A stretch of 64,000 bases of DNA, taken from positions 86,421 to 150,420 of the forward strand of contig CAKZQG010000037.1 of the NCBI GenBank assembly GCA_937139605.1, in the 5' to 3' direction. Shown piece by piece: positions 52,414-62,611 of the stretch. How positions within the stretch are numbered: the first letter of the stretch is position 1; each line of letters begins with the position of its first letter. Position numbers and translations under genes: made by a program. Below the pieces are notes generated by a model that was given only the letters and a program-made list of their open reading frames with translations, was not told the origin of the DNA and did not search any database. This DNA is from an uncultured bacterium. Its GTDB lineage: Bacteria > DRYD01.

Positions 52414-52567
52414 TTTATAATCCCTCCCTTTTTATTATTTTTAGTTAATTAAAAATTACATGTTGTTTAATTACCAATTTTTGTTAATATTTTTTCACTT
52501 ACTTGATAAACATTATTTATTTATTTTAAAAAATTTTTAATAAAAAAAATATAAAAAATGTAAAAAA

Positions 52568-52594
52568 TGTTAATTTTATTTTAAAAATTGTTAA
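52568..52594 (-). promoter_or_regulatory. TTAACA direct repeats upstream of the SACPTRG protein
   Basis: TGTTAA at 52568 and 52589 (21 apart), with TTTTAA at 52579 between them and TGTAAA at 52559, gives TTAACA-like hexamers with 9-11-bp spacing on the minus strand. They lie ~150 bases before the GTG at 52413. Similar rows lie before the genes ending at 20655 and 51653. Confidence 0.3.
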
Positions 52595-52689
52595 AATATT
52601 TTTAACTAAATATTTTAACACTGATTAAATGCACTTAAAAAAACAAAGTTATTAGCTTAATTAACAATAAATAAATGTAAGCTTAACTT

Positions 52690-54972
52690 TTAAAAGGTAT
52701 AATTTATACCTATATAAAAATTCCTTTTATAGCCAGGATACTTAGTAACTGGAGCATTAGCACTATAACTTAAAGGATAATAGTATTTTTCATTAAATAA
52801 ATTATTAACATAAAAAGTTATATAAGAATTTTTATCAATAAAATAATTTACAGTTAAATTAGCAATAGTATATGGTTTTACTTTAAAATCGGAAGGGATA
52901 GGATAAGATAATGAAGCAGCTTGTATTAATCTTCTTACATCATCTATTAAGGTTTCAGAAGTATACTTAACTTCTAATGCTACACTTAAATTATTTTTAA
53001 ATTTATAACCATATTTTACTAAAGCTAGTAATTTAGGGGAATTAGGCATATACTCAAAAATGCCGGGTATTGGATTTGTTATTCTAACATTTGAATAAGA
53101 AGTAGAAAACCTGAAAAAACTTTTATCATCTATCTGATAAACATAATCTATAAAAGCTCCTATATTTTCTAAGTCAGCTAAATTTTTATAACCTATTATA
53201 GTAAAAGCAAAGATTGTAGGAGCAGGCTGCTCATAGATAAGATCTTTTATTTTATTTTTGTAAATACAAAAAGTAAAATAACTTTTATTATTTTTTTCCA
53301 ATTTTTCTTTATAATAAACAAGTTCGAAAGTGTGATGTTTTTCATAAGACAAAGTAAGAGGTACTAAAGATGCTGGATCCAAATAAGCATTCCAATAAGC
53401 ATTCCTATATACCTCAAATAATGAAGGAAATCTGACATTTTGAGAATAAATGAGCTTTAATGAGCTATTCTCATTTAATAACTTAATCAAAGCAAACTTA
53501 GGAATAAAAACAGGAGAAACCATTACATTAGTAATTTTAAATTCATTAATACCAAAAATAGGAGAATCATAGATATAATATTTATCTTTATAAATATTAG
53601 CATAATTATCATATTTTCCTCCCAATGCTAATATCAAATCATTTCTTAAATAATAATCTAAATGGAAATATAAAGAATAGATAAAAAATTTATTAAACAC
53701 ATTAGAATAATAACCACTAACATTATATCTTTCATTAGGATCAAAAGAAAAATTCGCATCAAAATTAGAAATCTTTGCTTGTATTTTTTTTATATCTATA
53801 CCAAATAATAAATCATATTTTCGTTGTTTTATATTTAAATTATTTTCAAAAGAAATAACTTCAATAGCTCCTTTATCCACATTTATAACAGGAAAACTAA
53901 TATATGGTAATTCATCGTCAAATGAATACTTTTGGTAGTTTAATTTTGTAGTAAACTGAATATTTGAAAATAACTGAAAAGTTTTTTGATAATAAAAAAA
54001 TCTGTATTTATCCATATAGTAAGATAAAATAGAGTTTAATTGAAAAGATCCAGGGCCCGTAGGAAAAGAATATCTATGACCATAGTTAGCAAAGTAAATC
54101 TGCTCATCCTCATTATATAAACCAATATACTCATAATAGCTCCAGGTTCTGTCTTTATAAAAAGAAGTATTATCTTCTATTGTACCACCAAAAGTCTGAT
54201 ATCTCTCTTTAAAGAATATTTTCCTACCTTTATAATTTATAAACTCACTACCCACAGTTAAATAATATTTACCCATCTTTTTATTAAACATAAAACCATT
54301 TATTGTATTAACTTTATTTTCATTAAAATTAGCAAACGTATATACATTAAATAATTGTTCTTTTAAATAATCTTGATTATAATACTTAAAATTAGGGATT
54401 ATATTGACAGTTGCAAGCAATGAATTACTTCCAAAGTACACATTAGAATACCCATGAACCACTTCCACATTCTGTATAAAATGAGAAGGATAATTCAAAG
54501 GATATCCAAAATAATAATCATTAGTTTGATAACCATTAAAAAGTATTAAAGCTCTGGAATTAACACTACCAGGTATTTGGATACCTCTATTTCCTAAATA
54601 CCAGTTAGCTCCATCTTCTACTACATATAACCCTGGTGTAAAATTAAGTAAAGTCTTTAAATCAGGATAATAAAATAATCTTAACTCAAATGGTTGGACT
54701 ATTGATATACTAGCTGTAGATTTTAATATACTTTGTGTATACTTAGTTAAACTATTAACAGTAGTTATAAAATTAACTTCTTGTTCTATATAGGATTTAT
54801 CATCAAAAGTTTTAGTATAATCTAATAACTCTATCTTATCTTCATTATTGCTTTTTTCAAAATTTTCTTTATTTTTGGATTCTTCAGAAAATACAAACAC
54901 GCTACAAATTGAAATTAATAATAAACATAAAAAAAATACAATATACTTAATTTTAATAAATTTTAATAGCAT
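52690..54972 (-). CDS. TonB-dependent outer membrane receptor
   Basis: The 760 residues have a signal peptide (~10-30), a plug domain (~95-210, with GLYVVEDGANWYLGNRGIQIPG and VEVVHGYSNVYFGSNSLLATVNI) and a C-terminal beta barrel ending in FNEKYYYPLSY...GINYTF with terminal Phe. It imports a substrate through the outer membrane using TonB energy. No TonB/ExbBD gene is in the window. The adjacent downstream-oriented gene is an ABC-type binding protein, so they may share a ligand. CCCCTCC on the plus strand marks its strong ribosome binding site. Confidence 0.9.
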   Translation of the reverse strand: MLLKFIKIKYIVFFLCLLLISICSVFVFSEESKNKENFEKSNNEDKIELLDYTKTFDDKSYIEQEVNFITTVNSLTKYTQSILKSTASISIVQPFELRLFYYPDLKTLLNFTPGLYVVEDGANWYLGNRGIQIPGSVNSRALILFNGYQTNDYYFGYPLNYPSHFIQNVEVVHGYSNVYFGSNSLLATVNIIPNFKYYNQDYLKEQLFNVYTFANFNENKVNTINGFMFNKKMGKYYLTVGSEFINYKGRKIFFKERYQTFGGTIEDNTSFYKDRTWSYYEYIGLYNEDEQIYFANYGHRYSFPTGPGSFQLNSILSYYMDKYRFFYYQKTFQLFSNIQFTTKLNYQKYSFDDELPYISFPVINVDKGAIEVISFENNLNIKQRKYDLLFGIDIKKIQAKISNFDANFSFDPNERYNVSGYYSNVFNKFFIYSLYFHLDYYLRNDLILALGGKYDNYANIYKDKYYIYDSPIFGINEFKITNVMVSPVFIPKFALIKLLNENSSLKLIYSQNVRFPSLFEVYRNAYWNAYLDPASLVPLTLSYEKHHTFELVYYKEKLEKNNKSYFTFCIYKNKIKDLIYEQPAPTIFAFTIIGYKNLADLENIGAFIDYVYQIDDKSFFRFSTSYSNVRITNPIPGIFEYMPNSPKLLALVKYGYKFKNNLSVALEVKYTSETLIDDVRRLIQAASLSYPIPSDFKVKPYTIANLTVNYFIDKNSYITFYVNNLFNEKYYYPLSYSANAPVTKYPGYKRNFYIGINYTF

Positions 54973-55038
54973 TTAACTCCCCTCCTTTTAAATTAATCAA
55001 TTATAATAAATAAATTAAGAAATTTCAGTAACTAAATT

Positions 55039-56052
55039 TTAATAACCTTTAGTAAATACTATAAATTTATCGCTAAAGATTAGATATTTTTCCATTTTTT
55101 TATCTTTTTTATCAAATGAATATCCTTTAATAAAATTAGAAACTTGCTTACCTAAAGCTTCATAATCTACACTAAATACTAAATCTACACCATAATTTAA
55201 TAAAACTTTATGAGTAGATAACAATAATTTATTATTTTTTTTAGCTTTATATATTATTTTAAATAGATTTTCTTCTTCCAAAGTAAAAACATCTGGTATT
55301 ATAAATATAGCATCACATTCTTTAAATCTGTTTTCAATTTTATCTATATTATAATTATTTACATTAATAGGAATTAAGTTTATTCCTATTTTTTGATAGC
55401 TGTAGTTCTTATTTAAGTTATATGTTTCTAAACTATACACTATACCAATATTTTTAATAGTAGGGTAATTTTTTCGTAGTTCTAATAGAACTTGATTTAT
55501 ATCAGGATAAACAGCAAAACCAATAAATTTATTTTCTACTCCTAAAGAAGAAGGAGTTAAAACTAAAGAATAAATATTAAGAGCATTCGGATTATAATTA
55601 TCTTTAAGGAAATTAGCAGCTTCGCTTGTTAAAGCTACAACTATTTTAAAATGATCAATATCATAGTTTCTTACTTGCTTTACATCAACAATGGATACCT
55701 TATTGATATCATAACCACTAAGAAAGCCCTTGATAAAAAGATTAACAACATCATTATCCTTACTTTTTATTATCAATACTCTATTTAAATTATTATCCTT
55801 TTTAATTAACTCACTTAAATAGATACCCGCTGTTAAATTTGATACAAAATCCACTTTTTGTAAAATTAAATTTGAATTATCTGAATTACTTGGATAACTT
55901 AATCCCAATGAATCAATTCCTACAAGAGACAAAAAAGAGTAATCATCAAAAATAAAATTATCCTCATTATTTTCTTTAGCATTAACATTTAAAATAAAAA
56001 TAATAAAGTAAAGTAAAAAATATAACAAAAAAATTTTTTTGCTTTTTATCAT
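55039..56052 (-). CDS. ABC-type substrate-binding protein (PF04392-like)
   Basis: The 337 residues have a signal peptide (~6-26) and two Rossmann-like lobes as in the uncharacterised ABC_sub_bind family: NRVLIIKSKDNDVV, IVVALTSEAANFL, IKNIGIVYSLE, and AIFIIPDVFTL. Its upstream position in the same minus-strand unit as the TonB receptor suggests that both handle one substrate, unidentified. No ABC ATPase is nearby. Confidence 0.75.
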   Translation of the reverse strand: MIKSKKIFLLYFLLYFIIFILNVNAKENNEDNFIFDDYSFLSLVGIDSLGLSYPSNSDNSNLILQKVDFVSNLTAGIYLSELIKKDNNLNRVLIIKSKDNDVVNLFIKGFLSGYDINKVSIVDVKQVRNYDIDHFKIVVALTSEAANFLKDNYNPNALNIYSLVLTPSSLGVENKFIGFAVYPDINQVLLELRKNYPTIKNIGIVYSLETYNLNKNYSYQKIGINLIPINVNNYNIDKIENRFKECDAIFIIPDVFTLEEENLFKIIYKAKKNNKLLLSTHKVLLNYGVDLVFSVDYEALGKQVSNFIKGYSFDKKDKKMEKYLIFSDKFIVFTKGY

Positions 56053-56275
56053 TATTATTACACCTCCACAAAAATAAATAAATTAAAAAATATTCATTAA
56101 AAATATATTCTATTTTTTTTACTTCTATTTAAAAAAAAGAATCCCTTCATTTAAATTTAATTTAGTTTAAATTCAATTTTAATTTAATTAATTTTAGAAT
56201 ACATTTTAACAAGGATAAATTTTTATTTTATATAAAATTTATAAAAAAACTAAAGCCTATATAAAAAAGCTAAAA

Positions 56276-57415
56276 ATGTTAATATTGAGTTTAAAATTAG
56301 CAAATAGTAATTTAAAATATAGAAAGGAACGAACATTTCTAACAGTTTTTTCAATAGTTATCTCAATATTTATATCATTTTTGCTATTATCCATAATAGA
56401 TGGTTTTTTAAAAACAATAAAAAACTCAATAAACTTAAAAAAAATAGATATAGTAATAACAAGTGGAGATTTACCAATAGAGTTAGGACCAATTGTAGTA
56501 AGTACAAGTTCCTATAAAATAAATATTAATATATATCAAGAATTAAGAAATAAATATCCTAACTTTATAATATCTCCTATATTTAAAGACTTAATCAAAA
56601 TAAATGATAAACTAATCCCCATAATTTCATTAGATTTAAATTATATAGATAAATTTTATCCTAATTCACAAGTAAATATCTTGTATTCTTCTCAAACAGC
56701 AATAATAGGGAAAGAACTATCAAGGCTGTTAAATCTTAAACAAAATGATATAATAACTATCCAAAACAAGCCGTTTAGAATATCTAAAATACTAAATAAA
56801 CTAAATGGCTATGAAGACTATGCTATTTTTATAGATTATAAAGATTATATACAATTATTTAATATTAATTCATTATCTCAGTTATGGGTTATAACAAATC
56901 TAAATAATTTAGAAAATAAAAAAATAATTCAAGAATTAAAAAGCACTTATCCTAATTTATTTTTTTATGAAAATGAACAAGTAAATAATAATCAATATTC
57001 TTTAATAGCATTACTAAGGAGCTTACAAGTGGTAATAATAATAGCTTCAATAAGTACAGCCTTAGTAGCATCAACTAATACAATCTTAATAACTACTTTT
57101 GAAAGAATAAAAGAATTTGCTATATTATTGGCAATAGGTAGTCCAAGATTCTTAGTTTTCTTAACAGTATTATTTGAAGGGATTATTATATCATTTATTG
57201 GTTCAATTATAGGGATAATCTTAGGGATAATTTCTAGCTTACTATTCCAAAATTCATTTTATAAAGCTCTTAATTTATCTATCCCAATAGTATCACTATC
57301 TTTTAACGTATTCTTACAGATTTTAATAATAAGCATATTAATTGGCTTTTTATCGTCTATTCTACCCGCTTACATAGCCTTTAGCATTAATTTACAAGAA
57401 TCCATTAGAAAATAA
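56276..57415 (+). CDS. FtsX-type ABC transporter permease
   Basis: The 379 residues show the MacB/LolE layout: an N-terminal helix (~20-45), a large periplasmic domain (~50-235), and three C-terminal helices (~250-370) with LLAIGSPRFLVFLTVLFEGIIIS. It is probably the membrane part of a lipoprotein-release, peptide or lipid efflux pump. The cognate ATPase is not adjacent. The start lacks a ribosome binding site. Confidence 0.85.
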   Translation: MLILSLKLANSNLKYRKERTFLTVFSIVISIFISFLLLSIIDGFLKTIKNSINLKKIDIVITSGDLPIELGPIVVSTSSYKININIYQELRNKYPNFIISPIFKDLIKINDKLIPIISLDLNYIDKFYPNSQVNILYSSQTAIIGKELSRLLNLKQNDIITIQNKPFRISKILNKLNGYEDYAIFIDYKDYIQLFNINSLSQLWVITNLNNLENKKIIQELKSTYPNLFFYENEQVNNNQYSLIALLRSLQVVIIIASISTALVASTNTILITTFERIKEFAILLAIGSPRFLVFLTVLFEGIIISFIGSIIGIILGIISSLLFQNSFYKALNLSIPIVSLSFNVFLQILIISILIGFLSSILPAYIAFSINLQESIRK

Positions 57416-57520
57416 TATATAAATAAAAATTAAATCTCCTTAACTACTAACACAGGAATACAATAAAATATAAATAATATATAAATAAGGCAGAATATAA
57501 ATAATCCAGAAAAAAATAAC

Positions 57521-57856
57521 ATGACTTTAGAAGAATATATCAATTACTTAGTTTTTAATTTATTATCGGATTTTTATAACAAAGCTAAAAAAATTGAAGC
57601 TAATGTTAATTTTTCTAACTACAACTTACAAATATCTAAATCAGGAAAAAATATTTACCTATACTTTAATAGATTAAATCAAAATATACTAAATACAGAA
57701 ACATTAGGATTTTTAGATATCTACGGAAGTATTAATTACAAATTTTATCTAACAGCTAAATTTGAATGGGTTATTATTTTAAATAACGAAAAGCTTATTA
57801 AAGTCGATAAAGGATTAATTGATTACATATTTTACAAAGTTTTTAACATTTTATAA
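57521..57856 (+). CDS. Small hypothetical protein
   Basis: The 111 residues start MTLEEYINYLVFNLL and continue with an alternating beta pattern (NIYLYFNRLNQNI, YKFYLTAKFEWVIIL). It has no signal peptide or known motif. It converges on the Mrr-like gene 4 bases away. No ribosome binding site is clear. Codon use looks like its neighbours, so I accept it as a real gene of unknown function. Confidence 0.5.
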   Translation: MTLEEYINYLVFNLLSDFYNKAKKIEANVNFSNYNLQISKSGKNIYLYFNRLNQNILNTETLGFLDIYGSINYKFYLTAKFEWVIILNNEKLIKVDKGLIDYIFYKVFNIL

Positions 57857-57860
57857 TATA

Positions 57861-58565
57861 TTATACTTTCTTTTGGCAATTATAACAGTAAGTTTTACCT
57901 TTGAAAATATCAGTATTTTTTAAACAATAATCTATTTCTTTATCAGTCAATCTTTTATTACAAATAAAGCAAAAATTAATATCAGTTTGAAGTTCATCTT
58001 TAAATGACTCATTATTTACTAATGCTTGTTTATTATCATTTTTATTATCATTAGATAAATATTGTATAATATTTTTTATCAATTTTTTTCTATCCCACAG
58101 TTCTACATTATTTTCTTTAGCTAATCTTTTAGCATTAAAAGTAAAGTGGGAATTAGTAATAACCATAGCATGATCAGCTTTATAATATCCTTTAGCAGCA
58201 ACGATTTCTTGGATAGCCTTAACTCCTACTTTTGATTTATATCTTTTTGCTTGAACTACAGTTTTCTTATTATCTTTTTCTAAAATCAAATCAGCACCAT
58301 AGTCTTGCATATAAGGAGTCCTTATTACTTTATATCCCATATTTTTAAATAAAACTTCTAAATACTTTTCAAAAGTCAAACCATCTAAATTATCTATATC
58401 ATTTATTCCTATTTTTTTTAGCTTATTTTCCTCTATTTTCTTTAATATTAAATTAATAATAAATTTAAAAATAAACAAAATAAAAATGAGTAAATAAATA
58501 AAAACTAAAAAAGGATAAAATGCAGTAATAATTTGCTTAGTAACAATATCAATAAAATTATCCAT
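57861..58565 (-). CDS. Mrr-like restriction endonuclease family membrane protein
   Basis: The 234 residues have a membrane helix (~15-40), then a PD-(D/E)XK nuclease domain of the Mrr type: FEKYLEVLFKNMGYKVIRTP, DYGADLIL with the catalytic Asp, and VVQAKRYKSKVGVKAIQEI with the QxK pair. A four-Cys zinc ribbon (CFICNKRL...CYNCQK) ends the protein. Such proteins cleave foreign or modified DNA, though the membrane-bound variants are poorly studied. No methyltransferase or other defence gene is adjacent. Confidence 0.85.
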   Translation of the reverse strand: MDNFIDIVTKQIITAFYPFLVFIYLLIFILFIFKFIINLILKKIEENKLKKIGINDIDNLDGLTFEKYLEVLFKNMGYKVIRTPYMQDYGADLILEKDNKKTVVQAKRYKSKVGVKAIQEIVAAKGYYKADHAMVITNSHFTFNAKRLAKENNVELWDRKKLIKNIIQYLSNDNKNDNKQALVNNESFKDELQTDINFCFICNKRLTDKEIDYCLKNTDIFKGKTYCYNCQKKV

Positions 58566-58764
58566 AATTTAAAATTAAAAAATCATAAAAAATTTTTATT
58601 ATGTTTTTCATTTTATTTATATTTAAAAAAAAATAAAAAATTTCCTTCAAAATTTTAAGTAATATCTGTTAATTATTTTAATTTAATTATTTTAGTAATA
58701 AATTTTACTAAAGAAAAAGTAAAAAGAGGGAAAAAGTTATAAATATAGAATAGTAATAATGTAA

Positions 58765-58839
58765 GGGGGCGTAGTTCAGCACGGTTAGAACGTTGGCCTG
58801 TCACGCCAAAGGTCGCGGGTTCAAGTCCCGTCGTCCCCG
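58765..58839 (+). tRNA. tRNA-Asp(GTC)
   Basis: The cloverleaf is complete: acceptor GGGGGCG/CGTCCCC, D stem GTTC/GAAC, anticodon stem TTGGC/GCCAA with loop CTGTCAC (anticodon GTC), T arm GCGGG-TTCAAGT-CCCGT, and discriminator G at 58839. CCA is not encoded. It lies 12 bases before infA, so the two may be co-transcribed. Confidence 0.97.
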
Positions 58840-58851
58840 CTTATTTTTTTT

Positions 58852-59109
58852 ATGCATAATAAAAAAAATAAAAAAGATCAACAAAATATAAAAGTTCTAA
58901 AAGATTTTGTAGAAACCGAAGGTGAAGTTATTGAAGCTTTGCCTAATGGAATGTTTAGAGTTAAATTAGATAACGGCCATACCGTACTAGCACATCTATC
59001 AGGAAAAATGAGAGTGAATTTTATTAAAGTTAGTGTAGGAGATAGAGTCGTAGTTCAACTATCTATTTACGATTTAACAAAAGGCAGAATAGTATATAGA
59101 AAATCTTAA
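58852..59109 (+). CDS. infA: Translation initiation factor IF-1
   Basis: The 85 residues hold the S1/OB domain of IF-1: [50 protein letters not shown] and [12 protein letters not shown]-1 binds the A site of the 30S subunit during initiation. A basic N-terminal extension of ~14 residues ([10 protein letters not shown]) is unusual; the family starts closer to the VETEG segment. There is no ribosome binding site before the ATG, and the tRNA end lies just upstream. Confidence 0.95.
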   Translation: MHNKKNKKDQQNIKVLKDFVETEGEVIEALPNGMFRVKLDNGHTVLAHLSGKMRVNFIKVSVGDRVVVQLSIYDLTKGRIVYRKS

Positions 59110-59207
59110 TATAATATGACTTGCTGAGTTTATAAGAATAAAAAGTAAAAAGTTTAAATCTTAAGTCTTTAGATCTATTTTTTTGTAAAATTAACTTTAG
59201 TTTGTTG

Positions 59208-59213
59208 TATAAT
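59208..59213 (+). promoter_or_regulatory. Possible -10 box upstream of DUF2339 gene
   Basis: A perfect TATAAT lies in the 257-base gap after infA, ~155 bases before the next gene; TTGTAA is 19 bases upstream, a little too far for an ideal -35. AT-rich sequence makes chance matches common. Confidence 0.25.
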
Positions 59214-59366
59214 GCATCCAGCAATGAAGAAATAAGCTAATGCTTAATAAGTGAGATGTTTCACATAAAGTTTCTAAAATATCTTAATATAAATATAAAA
59301 TCAGTTATAATAAAATTTAAGTTATAGAAAAAATAATAAAATACATATCTAAAAGAAAACAAAAAA

Positions 59367-61799
59367 ATGAATAGTTTAAATAATTATAACGAAAATATTG
59401 ATAGCAATAATACTGAAATACAAAATAATAAAATATCACAAAATTCATCACAAAAAATAATAGATTTTATATTAGAGAAAATCTTTTTTATAATAGGTGC
59501 ATTTTTATTACTAATAGGAATAGGATATTCCATAATAGAATTTATAAAAGATATAAAAATACTACTTCTATTAGTATTTATCTTAGGATTAATATTTATT
59601 ATATTACCATATAGGTATAAAGAAAAACTAAGTAATTTTTTTTTCATAGGATTACAAGCAATAGGGATAACAATATTATATACTAACACAATTGTTTCTT
59701 CTTTATTATTTAATATATTTCCTTTAATATATTCATTAATAATAGTTTTTGGAATAAGTTTATTATCATTGATTTTATCATTAAAAAATAAATCGAGTGT
59801 GTTAATGGTATTATCATCAGCTGGAGCTTACTTATCTATAGTTTTCCCTGATATCCCTTTAAATTTATATATCAATAAATACCTACTTTTCATAACTCTA
59901 ATAAATGCATTTATGAGTGTATCTTTTAATATATTTAAATGGTTAGAAATGAGAATAATTAATTTATTGTTTTTTATCCTTTCAGTAATAATATTCTTCT
60001 CTTTAAAAGGTTTAAGCACAGAATATACATTATCATTAATTATATTCTTATCAATAAATTATTTCCTTTTTTATTTTAATTTTATTATTCTATCACCTAA
60101 GCTAAGTATAATAGATTCAATATATTTCATTATATTAAATCTAATCTATTGGACAACAAGCGTGTTTTTAATAAGATCATATGAATTTAGTATATATTTT
60201 CAAGGGATTCATTCTAATGTTATTTCTTTTATTTATAGTTTATTATTTACTATATTTTTAGCAGCGAATTACTATATTTATAATCAAAAGAAAGAAAATG
60301 AAAACATTTTTTGGGTTTTTTACTCAATGATAATTTTATTTTTATCTTTAACTATCCAAACTTTATTAAATAATATTTATTGGTTTACAATTTGGTTAAC
60401 ACTAAGTACAGTCTATTTATATATATACTCTTTAAATAAAAACGAAGAATATAAATCTCTTGCAATATCTGCTTACATAATGTTTTTTATTAATTTTATT
60501 TTATTTTTAATATATTACTGGAGCTTAGATTATACAAGAATATTTTACCTAATAATTACATTTATATTAATGACTATATTAACATTTATTTTGTCTAAAT
60601 TAGATCAAGAAGAAAATATTGCTAAATTAAAAAATATTAAATATTCCCCTATATTTTTGATTTCTCTAATACTTCCTTTTTTATTTATGTATAAATTTAG
60701 TATTAAAATAAATTATGACATTTATTTAATAACACCATTATTATCAATGTTTAATATATTAATATTCACATTTTTAATTAGTTATTATTTTTATACATTA
60801 AGCAATAGTTTGATTTTTAGTATAGTTTTAGGTATTATGGGAGGACTACCTATAGCATGCACATTATTTTGGTTCTTATTTTATTTATTAGGAGGAAATA
60901 ATATAGCATTAATAATTATAACTATCTTAAACACAATCTTACTTATTTTAATAGTTTTTAATATAAAAATAAATAATTTATTTACTTCTTTATTTAATAA
61001 TGAAAAAAATGCAATAGATTCAAAAATTTTTAATATGTTTTCAACTAATATAAATACTCTTATTTTGATTTCATTAATTTTACCCCCTATAGAAATAATT
61101 AAATCCCAAATTATGTTAATAGATAAATTTTATTTAATGATAACAGTTTATGGAATTTTAAGTATAGTTAGTTTATTATTTTATATTAACAAGCCTAATT
61201 TATTAAAAAGCTTTTCATATTATTCCATTATAATTTTTTACATATTAATATTCGTTTTTTTATTACATTTATTATATCCTTTGTTTAGTTTTTATAGTTA
61301 TCACAGTATATATTCAGATAACAATTTCCCATTTTTTAACTTAAGAACAATAAGCTACATAACGCTAATCATATGTGCTATCATATTTTATTATATATAC
61401 AAAAATAATTATTCTCTCCTAAAAGATAATAGTTATTTCAATAATATTGATAGAAACTCTATTTTAATAACTACTTTTATTTTTATTATATTAGTTATTC
61501 AGGAAATTTATGATATATCGTTTAGAATAAATCTTAATGAATTTCTTCCTAATTTGATAGTATTAATTATAATAAGTATATACGGAACATTATTATTATT
61601 TTTAGCAAATAAAGAAGAAAAATTTAAATATCTAAAAGACGCTGCTTTAATAAGTTTTAGTTTAGCTATAATAATAACCAGTAGATCATACTTTAGAAAC
61701 ATAGATTATTTTCAAGTACTATTAGTAATAATGGGAATATATTTTATACTATTTGCAATATTATATAATCCAAAGAAAATCAAAGAGAAAAATAATTAA
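59367..61799 (+). CDS. DUF2339 polytopic membrane protein
   Basis: The 810 residues are nearly all membrane helices, ~24-26 by eye, with a short Asn-rich soluble N-terminus. The length, the evenly spaced hydrophobic helices and the early GAFLLLIGIGYSIIEFIKD segment fit the DUF2339 family of very large membrane proteins of unknown function. The lipoprotein gene follows 8 bases later and is probably co-transcribed. Confidence 0.75.
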   Translation: MNSLNNYNENIDSNNTEIQNNKISQNSSQKIIDFILEKIFFIIGAFLLLIGIGYSIIEFIKDIKILLLLVFILGLIFIILPYRYKEKLSNFFFIGLQAIGITILYTNTIVSSLLFNIFPLIYSLIIVFGISLLSLILSLKNKSSVLMVLSSAGAYLSIVFPDIPLNLYINKYLLFITLINAFMSVSFNIFKWLEMRIINLLFFILSVIIFFSLKGLSTEYTLSLIIFLSINYFLFYFNFIILSPKLSIIDSIYFIILNLIYWTTSVFLIRSYEFSIYFQGIHSNVISFIYSLLFTIFLAANYYIYNQKKENENIFWVFYSMIILFLSLTIQTLLNNIYWFTIWLTLSTVYLYIYSLNKNEEYKSLAISAYIMFFINFILFLIYYWSLDYTRIFYLIITFILMTILTFILSKLDQEENIAKLKNIKYSPIFLISLILPFLFMYKFSIKINYDIYLITPLLSMFNILIFTFLISYYFYTLSNSLIFSIVLGIMGGLPIACTLFWFLFYLLGGNNIALIIITILNTILLILIVFNIKINNLFTSLFNNEKNAIDSKIFNMFSTNINTLILISLILPPIEIIKSQIMLIDKFYLMITVYGILSIVSLLFYINKPNLLKSFSYYSIIIFYILIFVFLLHLLYPLFSFYSYHSIYSDNNFPFFNLRTISYITLIICAIIFYYIYKNNYSLLKDNSYFNNIDRNSILITTFIFIILVIQEIYDISFRINLNEFLPNLIVLIIISIYGTLLLFLANKEEKFKYLKDAALISFSLAIIITSRSYFRNIDYFQVLLVIMGIYFILFAILYNPKKIKEKNN

Positions 61800-61807
61800 A
61801 TAAAATA

Positions 61808-62536
61808 ATGTCTAAAATACATTTTAATTTAAAAAGTTTATATTATTTTAGTTTAATTTTAATAAGTATAATACTATTATTTTTAAGTTCTTGTGCAACC
61901 CCAACTCCTACCATAGCTCCACCAATAATTACCAATAAATTATTAACAATTAGTGTTTACTTTAAAAATAATATCCAACCTACTTTTAGCTATAACTATA
62001 ATTATCAAGATTTTAATTATAATTTTTACTGTGCTTTATGTTTTAGATTTGATAATGATTTTAATAATCTAAATATAGATAGATGGAGTCATATATATTT
62101 TTTTGAAAACGGATTTAAAAGGTTTAACAGAGTTAATCCCCCAAGCCCAAATACAAGTACCCCTGAAGAATGGTCATCCATTATAATTGACACTAACTCA
62201 AATATATCAAATAACGTTCTTAATTTTAATATTCTAATTCCAGATAATATAATAGGAAGCCCTAATATATATAATTTCATAGTGTTAGTATTTTTAAGAA
62301 ATTTTGGATATAATCAAATGGAAGATGACTTTGGACAAAACCCTATAGATTCCTATGGTTTCGGATCCATTCAAAACATAATAATAGATACCTCAAACAC
62401 CAATATTAACCAAACTTATACTCTAACTGAACAAGAGGGAGATATAGATAACGCTAATTTACCTCCAGGATTTCCAGACAACTTCAAAGATTCCTTAGAT
62501 ATAACTAAAATAGAATACATCATAAGACAACAATAA
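61808..62536 (+). CDS. Lipoprotein, unknown function
   Basis: The 242 residues start with a lipoprotein signal peptide ending LFLSSC (lipobox, Cys ~34), followed by a Thr/Pro linker and an Asn/Tyr-rich beta domain. The mature protein would be lipid-anchored to a membrane facing the periplasm. It is tightly packed behind the DUF2339 gene and may work with it. I recognise no domain. Confidence 0.75.
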   Translation: MSKIHFNLKSLYYFSLILISIILLFLSSCATPTPTIAPPIITNKLLTISVYFKNNIQPTFSYNYNYQDFNYNFYCALCFRFDNDFNNLNIDRWSHIYFFENGFKRFNRVNPPSPNTSTPEEWSSIIIDTNSNISNNVLNFNILIPDNIIGSPNIYNFIVLVFLRNFGYNQMEDDFGQNPIDSYGFGSIQNIIIDTSNTNINQTYTLTEQEGDIDNANLPPGFPDNFKDSLDITKIEYIIRQQ

Positions 62537-62611
62537 AATAAAAATAAAAAACAATCAAAAAAATTAAATCAAATAATTAAATACCGAAAAAAGAAAGGAG
62601 TTGAAAAAAAA

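Noticed and set aside
58566..58764. Rho-independent terminator or small RNA before the tRNA
   Set aside because: The sequence is only A/T-rich with no GC stem; it is more likely the tRNA promoter region.
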